Origin: Inquilinus limosus
Lineage (GTDB): Bacteria > Pseudomonadota > Alphaproteobacteria > DSM-16000 > Inquilinaceae
NCBI RefSeq assembly: GCF_002195995.1
Contig: NZ_NHON01000010.1
Coordinates: 227 to 64,226 of the forward strand
Length of the DNA stretch: 64,000 nucleotides
Direction of reading: 5' to 3'
In this document: positions 24,904 to 33,156 of the stretch, one piece after another
How positions within the stretch are numbered: the stretch's first letter is position 1
How the letters are laid out: each line of letters opens with the position of its first letter
Translations under genes and position numbers: made by a program
Notes under the pieces: model-generated
The model's input: the letters and a program-made list of their open reading frames with translations, nothing else
Told to the model about the DNA's origin: nothing
Databases searched by the model: none

Positions 24904-25075
24904 CGGGGCCGTGCTGGCCGGGCCGCCCATCGGCACGGCCGACGCCGTGGGTCGGGGCGCAATCCGCTTTGGTCGCATTCTTGGTGATTTTGAAGAAAAT
25001 AAAACAAATTGCGGCGCTCGATTGATGATCTTAGATGAAGTTGCTTTCTCTATTTATTTCATAAGGATTTATGTC

Positions 25076-25489
25076 ATGACCGATACTTTGGTGGACGCGC
25101 GGCCCGACAGCCTGCCGGTGGTGAACTGGCCCGGCGGCAACGCCTGCGGCAACTACGACGCCTCGATCAGCGACCCGTCCAACCCGCTGTATCAGGGCAG
25201 CCAGCTGGCGATCAACGGCAGCACCAATCTCAGCAGCTGCATCGTCGGGCCGGATGGCGCGAATGTGCAGTGGATCACCTATCAGCAGAACAACGGCATC
25301 ATCAACTCGGTCTTCTACGCCTATGGCCAGGGACCGAAGGGGGCGGGGTCGGGCAGCCTGTCGCTGACCATCCTGACCCAGGCCGGGCAGAAGCACACGC
25401 TGAGCCTGACCAGCTCGTCCCCGGGATTGCACAGCGACCGGTTCCAGGACAATTCGGGAATCGTCTCGATCTCCTGGGCCCACACTTGA
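25076..25489 (+). CDS. Orphan 137-residue protein of unknown function
   Basis: A 137-residue product, MTDTLVDARPDSLPVVNWPG to VSISWAHT. It is rich in Ser, Asn, Gly and Thr, with strand-like patterns (GSQLAINGSTNLSSCIVGPD, GSLSLTILTQAGQKHTLSLT) that suggest a small beta-sandwich. Two cysteines fall at NACGN and SSCIV. There is no signal peptide or membrane segment. I do not recognise a family. AAGGA lies before the ATG. The upstream 170 nt are markedly AT-rich compared with the surroundings, and a perfect intrinsic terminator follows, so it is a self-contained transcription unit, perhaps acquired. Similarity to lectin-like folds is only an impression. Confidence 0.75.
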   Translation: MTDTLVDARPDSLPVVNWPGGNACGNYDASISDPSNPLYQGSQLAINGSTNLSSCIVGPDGANVQWITYQQNNGIINSVFYAYGQGPKGAGSGSLSLTILTQAGQKHTLSLTSSSPGLHSDRFQDNSGIVSISWAHT

Positions 25490-25512
25490 ACGAATACGCA
25501 TCGAACGGATCC

Positions 25513-25541
25513 GGGGCGGCGGGTTTCCCGCCGCCCCTTTT
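25513..25541 (+). terminator. Intrinsic terminator after the orphan gene
   Basis: GGGGCGGCGGG-TTT-CCCGCCGCCCC is a perfect 11-bp stem with a 3-nt loop followed by TTTT, 24 nt after the stop at 25489. It should end transcription on the plus strand, and can also insulate the convergent gene at 25595. Confidence 0.92.
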
Positions 25542-25594
25542 GTATCGGCATCCGGGTCCTCGCCGGCTCGCCCCGCTCGATGGCACACCGCCAC

Positions 25595-26130
25595 TCAGGC
25601 CTTCGCGGCCAGGCGCCGGCGCAGGAAGGCCAGCAGCGCCTCCGGCTCGGCCACCGCGTGGCGCGGGAGCGGCACAGGCCCGCTCTCGAGCCAGACCAGG
25701 ATCAGCCCGGACTCCTCCGTCACCGCCTGGACGCCGGGCCAGAGCCAGCGGCTGGTGCCGACGGGGCTGTCCGTCGCGACGCCGTCCTCGTCGATCGTGA
25801 TCCGCCGCTCGCGCCGCAGCCGGTCCATATCCTGCCGGAACAGCGGCGCGCCATCCTGGCCCCTGGAAGCCGCGCCGCCCAGACGCCGCCCCAGAAGGCG
25901 AAGAAGCCCAGCACCGCGACCAGCCTGCCGGTGGCGCTGTCGACCGCCCCGAGCGTCACCGCGATCAGCCCGGCCAGCAGGCCGGCGAGGAGGCCGAGCA
26001 GGATCACGATCCAGGTGCCGGCGGGGCCGGCGCTGCGCTGCTGCCGCTGGCTCCAGGCCTGGTACAAGGCGGTGGCCTCGGCCTCGCTCAGCGCGGCGGT
26101 GATGTCGAAGCGCACGGCCTCGCCGGTCAT
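25595..26130 (-). pseudogene. Frameshifted YcxB-like membrane protein gene
   Basis: The start frame (ATG 26130) reads MTGEAVRFDITAALSEAEAT, then two hydrophobic helices (IVILLGLLAGLLAGLIAV and LVAVLGFFAFWGGVW). It then runs into unlikely Arg/Ser/Gly-rich sequence. The expected C-terminal half is in the next frame: RQDMDRLRRERRITIDEDGV, then TSRWLWPGVQAVTEESGLIL and a normal ending LLAFLRRRLAAKA at 25595. So a one-base shift lies between about 25850 and 25890, where runs of G/C occur. The layout (two helices, then a cytoplasmic TSRWLW..V domain) matches YcxB-like proteins. It may be a true mutation or a sequencing error. Its ATG overlaps the cyclase stop (ATGA). Confidence 0.75.
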
Positions 26131-27962
26131 CGCGTCTCCAGGCGGAAAAGATCGATCTCGGTCTCGCGGCCGGGGACGGCATGCGGGCCGAGGGGGCGGA
26201 GGTCGGACCGCTCGCCCGCCGCCAGCGCCACGGTCTCGCCGCTGGCCAGCACCACGACCTCGTCCGTCGGCGCCACGGCCTTGCCCAGCTGCTCCAGCCG
26301 GTTGCCGAGATTCACCGCGTCGCCGACGATGGTGTAGCCCGACCGGCCGCTCATGCCGATATTGCCGGCCACCACCCGGCCGCTGTGCAGGCCGACCCGC
26401 AGGCGCAGCGGCGCCAGGCCCCGGCCGCGCCGGGCGGCGTTGTCGGCGGCCACCGCCGCGGCGATGGCGCGGGCGGCGCGCAGGGCGCGGTCGGCATGGT
26501 CGGGCTGGTCGTCCGGCGCGCCCCAGAAGGCCATGACGCAGTCGCCGATGAACTTGTCGATGGTGCCGCCCTCGGCCTCGACGCAGCGGCCCAGCAGGTC
26601 GAAATGCGCGTTCAGCATCGCCGCCACCTCGGCCGCTGGCATCCGCTCGGCCGTGGCGGTGAAGCTGACGATGTCGGTGAACATCACCGTCACCACCCGC
26701 TCGGTGGAGGCGACGGTGCCGCCGCTGCGCAGCAGGCGCCGCACCAGCGATTTCGGCACATAGGTCTCGAGCCAGCGCAGCCCGGTCAGCATGGTGTTGT
26801 AGGCGCGCGCCTGCTCGTTCAGCTCGGAGAACAGACTGCCGGGCAGGGGCCGCAGCGCGGCGAAGTCGAGCGAGCCGACGGCGCGCACCTCCCGCGCCAT
26901 GGCGCCGACCGGGCGGGCGATGGCGCGGCTGACCACGATCGCGACCAGGATGGCGATCGCCAGCACGGCCAGCCCCGCCAGCGCGGCGCGCAGCAGGTCG
27001 TCGGTCGGCTTGTCCAGCGCCGCCACCGGCACCTCGACGCCGACGATCAGCGGCGCCGGGGCATAGCCCGGGACGGTCCGGGTCAGGACGACGCGGCCGT
27101 CGCCGCCCCGGCGCACCACGCGCGCCTCCAGGTCGGCGTCGCCCACTGTCTCCGGCTCGCCGTCAGTCCACAGCGCGGCCAGGAACGGGTCGCCGACCTC
27201 GTCCAGCCGGGGCAGGGGATGCTCGGGCGACAGCGCCGGGCGCTGCGCCGCCATCGCCGGATGGGCCAGCACGCGGTCGCGGCCGTACAGGATGAAGGGC
27301 GTGGTGCCGGGGTTGGTCTCGGCGATCGTCCGCAGGTGGCCGGACAGCGCGTCGACCGTGAGCGTCGCCCGCAGCACGCCGGCGAAGCGGCCTTCGGCCT
27401 GGACCGGCCGGCTGAGATTGGCGACCGAGGTGCGCATCGGCTCCGCCGCCACGTAATAGACCGGGCCCCAGACGGCCTGATCGCTGCTGCGCGCCGCCTC
27501 GATCTCCCGCCGTTCCTGGTCGGTGCGGATCGTGTCGGTGAAGGTGAAGGCGCCGTGCGGGCCCTGGGTGACGCCGCGGATGGTGCCGTCGGGCGCGGTC
27601 AGGGACAGGACGCGGACCTGCGGCGTGCCGGCCAGGGCGCCGGTCAGCAGCCGGTCCAGCGCCGCGCCGTCCGCCGGGTCGGTGCGGCCGGAGGCGATCT
27701 CCCGCGCCAGGAAGGCCAGCTGGTCCTCGACCGGGGTGAAGCGGTCGCCGATCCGGGCCTGCACGGAATCGAGCCCCAGCTGCGCCGCCCGGGCCAGCAG
27801 GTCGCGGGTGGTGCCGGCGGTCATGAACCAGAACACGGCCAGCACGTCGATCGTGGTCAGCGCCACCAGCCCGGCCATCACCACGGCCAGCGTGCCGGAC
27901 AGGGGGATGGTGCGGCGCCGGGTGCCGCTCACGCGCCGATCCGTCTCAGCCTCTGTCGCCAA
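26127..27962 (-). CDS. Class III adenylate/guanylate cyclase with Cache and HAMP domains
   Basis: A 611-residue membrane signalling enzyme. Order: short cytoplasmic N-terminus; helix TLAVVMAGLVALTTIDVLAV (about residues 23-42); periplasmic sensor domain to about 315, Cache-like; second helix (ALAGLAVLAIAILVAIVVS); HAMP linker (SRAIARPVGAMAREVRAVG); and C-terminal cyclase domain. The latter has metal-binding Asp in VTVMFTDIVSFTATAERM and in TIDKFIGDCVMAFWGAPDDQ, plus the VGLHSGRVVAGNIG and YTIVGDAVNLGNRLEQ segments. It makes cAMP (most likely) or cGMP in response to an external signal. I start at TTG 27962, with an excellent GAGGAGG ribosome site; a GTG at 27932 has none. Downstream is the frameshifted gene. 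Confidence 0.9.
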   Translation of the reverse strand: MATEAETDRRVSGTRRRTIPLSGTLAVVMAGLVALTTIDVLAVFWFMTAGTTRDLLARAAQLGLDSVQARIGDRFTPVEDQLAFLAREIASGRTDPADGAALDRLLTGALAGTPQVRVLSLTAPDGTIRGVTQGPHGAFTFTDTIRTDQERREIEAARSSDQAVWGPVYYVAAEPMRTSVANLSRPVQAEGRFAGVLRATLTVDALSGHLRTIAETNPGTTPFILYGRDRVLAHPAMAAQRPALSPEHPLPRLDEVGDPFLAALWTDGEPETVGDADLEARVVRRGGDGRVVLTRTVPGYAPAPLIVGVEVPVAALDKPTDDLLRAALAGLAVLAIAILVAIVVSRAIARPVGAMAREVRAVGSLDFAALRPLPGSLFSELNEQARAYNTMLTGLRWLETYVPKSLVRRLLRSGGTVASTERVVTVMFTDIVSFTATAERMPAAEVAAMLNAHFDLLGRCVEAEGGTIDKFIGDCVMAFWGAPDDQPDHADRALRAARAIAAAVAADNAARRGRGLAPLRLRVGLHSGRVVAGNIGMSGRSGYTIVGDAVNLGNRLEQLGKAVAPTDEVVVLASGETVALAAGERSDLRPLGPHAVPGRETEIDLFRLETR

Positions 27963-28039
27963 ACCGTCGCCTCCTCGCGCTGGCCGCACTCTATCCGGCG
28001 GGGCGGGGGGAGGCGACCAGGATGTGCCGGCGCCGCCGG

Positions 28040-28918
28040 CTATCCGGCCAGCAGCGGCAGCCGGCGCAGCAGGTCGCGGGTGGCGAGCGCTTCCCACGGC
28101 AGATGCTCGGCGAGGGCGAGGCCGACCACGTCACAGGCGGCGGCGACGTCGCCCAGCAGGCGGACGACCTGTTCGGGCGTCATCCGGCCGCGCGGCACGC
28201 CGGGATAGGCGCCCGCCGGCAGGCCCGGCCGGTTGAACAGCAGCGGCCCGAACAAGGCGGGGTCGAGCACGTCGAGGTCGAAATGGATCGCTAGCCGGGT
28301 GATCTCCTGCTCCGCGATCCAGTCCAGCACCGGCGCCGAGCTGTCGGCGAGCGCCTCGGATCCGGCGCGGCGCAGGTCGAGGGATTCGATGATCTCGCCC
28401 TCGACCCGCGACCATGTATCCAGCCCGGCATACATCACCCGCGACGGCTGGATGGGCTGCCGCACCTCCGCGGTCAGGTCCGGGTCGGCCCGCTCCAGCA
28501 GCGCCCCCAGGACATGGGCATGGGCGTTGGGATAGTGCTCCGCCGGCACGACATCCGGATGCGCGTCCACCCAGAGGACGCCGAGACTGCCGCCGTAGCG
28601 CTCGTTCAGATAGGCCATCGGGGCGAGATCGACCAGGCAGTCGCCGCCGATCGTCACGATCCGGTCCGGCCGGTGCTTGTCGATCAGGGCGCGGGCCGCC
28701 TGTGCCTGGCGCTTCACGGCGGCGCGCGCGACGATCCCGGCTTCGTTCACCAGGGTCTCACCCGGCTGCGGCTCCGGCACCGGAACGGTCTCGACCGGCC
28801 CGGTCGGCTCCGGCGCCAGCCAGGCCAGGAGCCGCGATCCGAAGAAGTATCCTTGTTCGTCCCCGCCCTGCCATTGCGGCATGATCAGGCGAAGCGTCGT
28901 GCCGGCGTCGTTCGTCAT
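28040..28918 (-). CDS. Arginase/agmatinase-family metallohydrolase
   Basis: A 292-residue ureohydrolase-fold protein. Motifs are IGGDCLVDLAP (about residues 92-102), LWVDAHPDVV (about 118-127) and HFDLDVLDPAL (about 215-225), which supply the Mn ligands of the arginase family. In the first motif the usual His of GGDH is Cys, which marks a divergent clade and casts doubt on arginase or agmatinase activity as such. There is no signal peptide. It is alone on this strand: the cyclase start lies 77 nt downstream and the sortase stop 126 nt upstream. Substrate unknown; a guanidino or formimino compound is the family expectation. Confidence 0.85.
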   Translation of the reverse strand: MTNDAGTTLRLIMPQWQGGDEQGYFFGSRLLAWLAPEPTGPVETVPVPEPQPGETLVNEAGIVARAAVKRQAQAARALIDKHRPDRIVTIGGDCLVDLAPMAYLNERYGGSLGVLWVDAHPDVVPAEHYPNAHAHVLGALLERADPDLTAEVRQPIQPSRVMYAGLDTWSRVEGEIIESLDLRRAGSEALADSSAPVLDWIAEQEITRLAIHFDLDVLDPALFGPLLFNRPGLPAGAYPGVPRGRMTPEQVVRLLGDVAAACDVVGLALAEHLPWEALATRDLLRRLPLLAG

Positions 28919-29044
28919 GGCTGGGGCCGTCCTCGGTCAGGAGCATTCGGGGCGACGCTGCGGGAGGGGCTCGGCGAGCCGGCCGTCCTCGCACCGGCCA
29001 CAGCTTACACCACGCGGACGGAATTCCTCCGCTGGGTGATGCCC

Positions 29045-29827
29045 TCACCGCTGCGGGCCGGTCGACGCGTCGGCCACCAGCGGGCCTGCCGGGCTCGCCT
29101 TGGCCGGCTGGATCTCCTCGGCCTCCACCAGGTAGCGGTACGGCCCCCGCGTCGTGGCGTCGAAGGGCCAGCAGGTGGCCAGCACCAGGTTGCGGCCGGG
29201 CGCCCGCGGGTCGATGCCGGAGACATCCCACAGCGCCACCCGCGTGCCGGTCACCTTGAAGGCGACGCGGCGGCCGTCGCGGCGGGTGACGTCGATCTCG
29301 TCGCCCACCTTCACGTCGCGCAGCACCCGGAAATGGGTGTCGCGATGGGCGGCGTAGACCGCGGTGCCGGGGTCGCCGGCCTCCGGCGTGTCCGCCACAT
29401 GGCCGGGGCCGAATGCCAGGGCCTGGCCGCTGGCGCCGGCCAGAGCGATGGCGCTCTCGCCCAGCCGCGGCAGGTCGATCCGCGCCACCGGCCAGGTGTC
29501 GGCCCAGGGCCAGGGCTTGACCGCCCGGCCGGTCTCCAGCGTCGCGGCGAAGGCGCGGTCCAGCAGCAGCTGCGCCAGCTGCGCCTTGGCGTGGATCCAC
29601 AGGCCCTGGCCGGCCAGGGCGAGGCCGCCGAGGACCAGGAGGAGGGCGATGGTCTTTCGCAGCCGCAGGCCGGCTCCATCCCCCTCACCCTCCCGCCGCC
29701 TGCGGCGTCGGGCCCCTCCCTCTCCCCGAGGAGAGGGTTCGTTCACCTCTCCTCGGGGAGAGGTCGAAATCGCCTCGGCGATTTCGGGTGAGGGGGCGGC
29801 TCCGGCCCAACCGGTGAGAACGCTCAT
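29045..29827 (-). CDS. Class GN sortase (Gram-negative sortase), with repeat-derived N-terminus
   Basis: A 260-residue membrane transpeptidase. The sortase core is after one helix (KTIALLLVLGGLALAGQGLW): catalytic His in TAVYAAHRDTHFRVLRDV, Cys in NLVLATCWPFDATT and Arg in TRGPYRYLVEAEE. These match the GN-class sortases that pair with VIT/VWA target proteins in proteobacteria. Residues 11-46 or so (APSPEIAEAISTSPRGEVNE, then PSPRGEGGARRRRRREGEG) are encoded by a palindromic repeat element rather than family sequence. The ATG overlaps the stop of the target gene (ATGA), so they are translationally coupled. A GTG or internal start after the element cannot be excluded. Confidence 0.88.
   Translation of the reverse strand: MSVLTGWAGAAPSPEIAEAISTSPRGEVNEPSPRGEGGARRRRRREGEGDGAGLRLRKTIALLLVLGGLALAGQGLWIHAKAQLAQLLLDRAFAATLETGRAVKPWPWADTWPVARIDLPRLGESAIALAGASGQALAFGPGHVADTPEAGDPGTAVYAAHRDTHFRVLRDVKVGDEIDVTRRDGRRVAFKVTGTRVALWDVSGIDPRAPGRNLVLATCWPFDATTRGPYRYLVEAEEIQPAKASPAGPLVADASTGPQR
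29690..29797. repeat. Palindromic element, family D, inside the sortase coding sequence
   Basis: The ends CCCCTCACCCTCCCGCC and TTTCGGGTGAGGGGGC, plus inner hairpins GAAATCGC-CTC-GGCGATTTC and CCTCTCCTCGGGGAGAGG, match the intergenic copy at 23032-23148. Here the element is read through in frame as the N-terminal region of the sortase. Confidence 0.85.
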
Positions 29828-32079
29828 GCCCGGCCTCCCACCGTCCGGCGGCTGAAGGCGAACACCGCCAAGCCGGCCAGCAGCAGCGCCAGGCCGCCCA
29901 GGATCCGCAGCTCGGCATCGGTCGCCGTCTGCGGCAGCACGACCTCCTCGACCGGCACCGGCCTGTCGGCAGCGGCCGGGGCGTCGGTGCGGGCGGCGGC
30001 GGGCAGCAGCAGGGCGGCCTCGCGGAACTCCGGCTTGGGCTTGGCCGTGCCGAAGACGCTGTCGAAATCCCAGCCGGCGGGCAGGTTCAGCGGGATGTCG
30101 TCGCGGGTCAGCGGCGCCCCCTCCGGCCGGCGCGGCGTGCGGTCGACCGCGACCAGGCTGGTCAGCCGCGTCACCAGATGGTGCTGCAGCGCCAGCGCCA
30201 GGATGCGCTGCTCGGCCTGCTCCGGGCCGATCTGGCCCAGGGTCTCCGCCACCTCGGCATCGGCGATCTTGCGCCGCGCCCACAGCTTGGATAGGCCCTC
30301 GCCCTTGGCCGCCTGCGCCACCGGCAGGGTGACGACCCAGGGCTGGTCGCCGATCATGCCCTTGACCTCGATCGTGCCGGTCAGCGCCGCCAGCTTCGCC
30401 GCCAGGACCACCGGCTCGCCGCGATACAGGTCGGGCAGCGTCTCCGGCGTGGCGTCGGCGGCGCCGGCCGAGAAGCGCGCCGACAGGTTGGTGACGACCG
30501 GGCTCTCCAGCTTGTCGAACAGGCCGCGCATCCGCTCCTCCACCTGGTCGGGCGCGCCGATCTGAGTGAAGGTGCCGCGGCCCAGCTCGGCGGCGCGGGT
30601 CATCAGATAGGTGTTGGGGGCGGAGCCGATGCCGACCATGAACACCCGCGACCGGCCACGCATCCCGGCGATGGTGTCGAACAGCTGCTGCTCGTTGCCG
30701 ATGGCGCCGTCGGTCAGGAACACCACCTGGCGCAGGCGAGGCGTGCCGTCGGTGCCGCGATCGGTCAGCGCCGCCTTCATCGCCGGCACCATCTCGGTGC
30801 CGCCCGACGCCTCCAGACCGGAGACGAAGGCCTTGGCGCGGCCAAGATGCTCGCTATCGGCCAGCACCGCATCCGGGAACAGCACGTCCAGCGTGTCGTC
30901 GAAGCGCACCACGTTGAAGCGGTCGGCGGGCGACAGCCGGCCGAGGGCGTAGAGCAGGCTGGACTTGGCCTGGTCCATCGAGGCGCCGCCCATCGACCCG
31001 GAATTGTCGATCACGAACACCACGTCGCGCGGCCGCTTGTCCTCGGCCTGCTGCAGGGCGGGCGGGGTGACGAAGGCCAGCAGGTAGTCCTCGCCGGCGA
31101 CCGTCTCGCGGAACAGCCCGACCGAGGGCGCGGCGCCGGCCGCCGGGGCCCAGCTCAGCTCGAAGTCGCGATTGGCCGGGACCGGGCCCTTCATGGTGAC
31201 GACGCGGCTGTCCGGCCCCTGGCTCTCGACGTCGACGGCATGGTTGGCGCTGACCACCTCGCCCAGCGGGAAGCCGGCCTGCAGCCGCACCTTCAGCGTC
31301 ACCGGATTGGTCGGGGCATTGCGGCGCGGGTCCTGCACCGGCGGGGTGATGCGGTCGCGGTCGGGCACGGGATCCGTCGTGGTCTGGCCCCAGCCGCCCT
31401 GGCCGGGCTGGAAATCGACCGACTGCCGCACCGGCGCCGGGCTGTAGCGCGGCGCCGCCACCAGCGGCACGCGCAGCGAGAAGCGGCCGCCCGACTGGTG
31501 CACGCTCTCCTGGTATTCGATCTGGATCAGCACGGTCTCGCCCGGGCCGACATTGGCGACCGAGGTGGTGAACAGGTTCGGCCGCTCCTGCTCCACCAGG
31601 CCCGCGGTCCGGCCGGCCTGCCTCGCCGCCTCATAGGTGCGGCGCGCCTCCTCGCGGGCGGCGATGTCGCCGGTGATGACGCGGTCGCCGACCACCATCT
31701 TCAGCGTGTCGACCGCGCCGTCCTCCGGCAGCGGATAGACATAGACGGCCTCGACCCACTGGTCGGTCGGGTTCTGGAACACCTGGGTGACATGGGCCCG
31801 TGCCGTGGGGCCGCTGACCGTCAGGTCGACATCGGTGCCCAGCCGCGGCGCCTCGACATAGCGGCCCTTCTCATTGGCGCGGAACAAGAGCGCGCCGGAC
31901 TGCATCTCGCCCGGCGTTACCAGCGCCGGCCCGGCCTCGGCCCGGGCGGCGCGGCCGCCGATGGCCAGCGTCAGCACCGCGAGCAGCAGCGACAGCAGCA
32001 GCAGCGGCGCCGCATGCCCGAACCGGGACTGGAATGCCGGCCCAAGCCCCGCCGGCAGCTCCCTCGTCATGGACCTCAT
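29824..32079 (-). CDS. Sortase target protein with VIT and VWA domains and LPQTA sorting signal
   Basis: A 751-residue surface or envelope protein of the proteobacterial sortase-target type. A signal peptide (LLLLSLLLAVLTLAIGGRAA, then ARA-EAG) is followed by a VIT domain (about residues 60-185; AHVTQVFQNPTDQWVEAVYV, PLPEDGAVD) and a VWA domain from about residue 345, with MIDAS motif DVVFVIDNSGSMGGASM. The C-terminus is a sorting signal: LPQTATDAEL, hydrophobic helix GGLALLLAGLAVFAF and basic end SRRTVGGRA. LPQTA replaces LPXTG. The next gene is the dedicated sortase, overlapping by 4 nt. I start at ATG 32079 behind GGAGGG; ATG 32091 and 32070 are alternatives. Partner binding or adhesion is the likely role. 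Confidence 0.9.
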   Translation of the reverse strand: MRSMTRELPAGLGPAFQSRFGHAAPLLLLSLLLAVLTLAIGGRAARAEAGPALVTPGEMQSGALLFRANEKGRYVEAPRLGTDVDLTVSGPTARAHVTQVFQNPTDQWVEAVYVYPLPEDGAVDTLKMVVGDRVITGDIAAREEARRTYEAARQAGRTAGLVEQERPNLFTTSVANVGPGETVLIQIEYQESVHQSGGRFSLRVPLVAAPRYSPAPVRQSVDFQPGQGGWGQTTTDPVPDRDRITPPVQDPRRNAPTNPVTLKVRLQAGFPLGEVVSANHAVDVESQGPDSRVVTMKGPVPANRDFELSWAPAAGAAPSVGLFRETVAGEDYLLAFVTPPALQQAEDKRPRDVVFVIDNSGSMGGASMDQAKSSLLYALGRLSPADRFNVVRFDDTLDVLFPDAVLADSEHLGRAKAFVSGLEASGGTEMVPAMKAALTDRGTDGTPRLRQVVFLTDGAIGNEQQLFDTIAGMRGRSRVFMVGIGSAPNTYLMTRAAELGRGTFTQIGAPDQVEERMRGLFDKLESPVVTNLSARFSAGAADATPETLPDLYRGEPVVLAAKLAALTGTIEVKGMIGDQPWVVTLPVAQAAKGEGLSKLWARRKIADAEVAETLGQIGPEQAEQRILALALQHHLVTRLTSLVAVDRTPRRPEGAPLTRDDIPLNLPAGWDFDSVFGTAKPKPEFREAALLLPAAARTDAPAAADRPVPVEEVVLPQTATDAELRILGGLALLLAGLAVFAFSRRTVGGRA

Positions 32080-32098
32080 CGAACCCTCCATAAGCCTC

Positions 32099-32127
32099 GG
32101 CCGATGCCCGATCGGCCTGGGTTTTTT
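32099..32127. terminator. Hairpin with T-tract upstream of the VIT/VWA gene
   Basis: GGCCGAT-GCCCG-ATCGGCC (32099-32117) is a perfect 7-bp stem followed on the plus strand by TGGG and TTTTTT. No plus-strand gene precedes it, so it may terminate antisense transcription or form a 5'-leader hairpin of the minus-strand VIT/VWA transcript. Confidence 0.4.
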
Positions 32128-32203
32128 GTCGGTCGGAGGGGTTCTGTCCGGCCACGGTGATGATCCGGCTTGTTCCGCAGGCGGTGGCCGGGATAGGTCT
32201 TGG

Positions 32204-32233
32204 TCCGCACCGGCCTGTGCGGATCGGTGCGGA
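32204..32233. promoter_or_regulatory. Inverted repeat in front of the HTH protein gene
   Basis: TCCGCACCG (32204-32212) and CGGTGCGGA (32225-32233) are perfect 9-bp arms with a 12-nt spacer, just upstream of the ribosome site GGAGGAGG. Likely an operator, possibly for the adjacent HTH protein itself, or a leader hairpin. Confidence 0.5.
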
Positions 32234-32253
32234 TTTGTCCGGAGGAGGGCGCT

Positions 32254-33057
32254 TTGGTCGGCTTGTCGACGCACGCGGCCGAGCACGAGCTGTCGGAGGA
32301 GCAGAGCCACGCCGTCGCCGCGCTGGTGCGGGAGGAGCTGGCGCGCCGCCGCATCTCCCGCCAGTTCCTGGCCGACCAGGCGAAGATCAGCCTGTCGACA
32401 CTGGAGAAGGCCTTGTCCGGCCGCCGGCCCTTCACCCTGGCGACGCTGATCCGGCTGGAGGAGGCGCTGGGCGTCAAGCTGCGCCGGGCCGAGCCGCGGG
32501 CCGCTGCCCCTACGGCGCCCGCACAGCCGGCCGCACCGGTCGGGGTGGCGCCGGAAGGGCTGGGTTCCTACGCCCGTCCGGCCGTGTCCTGGATCGAGGG
32601 GGTGTATCTGACGCTGCGGCCGTCCTTCGGCGACCGCCGCGCCATCTACGCCTACCGCACCGAGATCCGCTGGGACGAGGCCGGGTCGCACCTGGCCTTC
32701 CACGAGGCCGACCGGGTGGACGCCGCCTTCACCCAGCACGGCACCGTCTCGGTGCCGCACCAATCCGGACATATCTATCTGGTGACCAACACCAGCGGGC
32801 AGTACCGCATGGCGGTGCTGGGCCGGCCGACCATCACCGGCGAGATGCACGGCATCCTGACAACGCTGCAGGCCGGGCCGGGGTCGCAGCTGACCCCGGT
32901 GGCGTCGCCCATCGTGCTGGTGCCGATGGCCGCGGCGGGCGCGCCGGAGTTCGGCCGCATCTCGCCCGACAACCCGCATCACGGCTGCTACCGCGACATC
33001 CTGCGGCGGACGATCGAGGACTCCTTTGCCCGCTTCCTGCCGGTGGCCGCCGACTAG
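32254..33057 (+). CDS. Helix-turn-helix (XRE-like) protein with a C-terminal sensor-like domain
   Basis: A 267-residue cytoplasmic protein. The N-terminal region LVREELARRRISRQFLADQA followed by KISLSTLEKALSGRRPFTLA and TLIRLEEALGVKL (about residues 25-75) is an XRE-type helix-turn-helix. A Pro/Ala linker follows, then a domain of about 160 residues (SWIEGVYLTLRPSFGDRRAI to RRTIEDSFARFLP) with no known catalytic motif, perhaps ligand binding. I start at TTG 32254, 6 nt after GGAGGAGG. The adjacent inverted repeat suggests autoregulation. Targets are unknown; the divergent VIT/VWA-sortase operon is the obvious candidate. Confidence 0.8.
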   Translation: MVGLSTHAAEHELSEEQSHAVAALVREELARRRISRQFLADQAKISLSTLEKALSGRRPFTLATLIRLEEALGVKLRRAEPRAAAPTAPAQPAAPVGVAPEGLGSYARPAVSWIEGVYLTLRPSFGDRRAIYAYRTEIRWDEAGSHLAFHEADRVDAAFTQHGTVSVPHQSGHIYLVTNTSGQYRMAVLGRPTITGEMHGILTTLQAGPGSQLTPVASPIVLVPMAAAGAPEFGRISPDNPHHGCYRDILRRTIEDSFARFLPVAAD

Positions 33058-33156
33058 CACCCGGCGTTTGCTGCCCCGGCACGCCGTCCTATCATCCCCG
33101 GATCGGCGCCCGAGTCTTCTACGGCGAACCGCGGGCGCGCGGAACTCGGGGCCGAG

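Noticed and set aside
32099-32127. Terminator of a plus-strand gene
   Set aside because: No plus-strand gene lies upstream; I kept it only as a hairpin of uncertain role.
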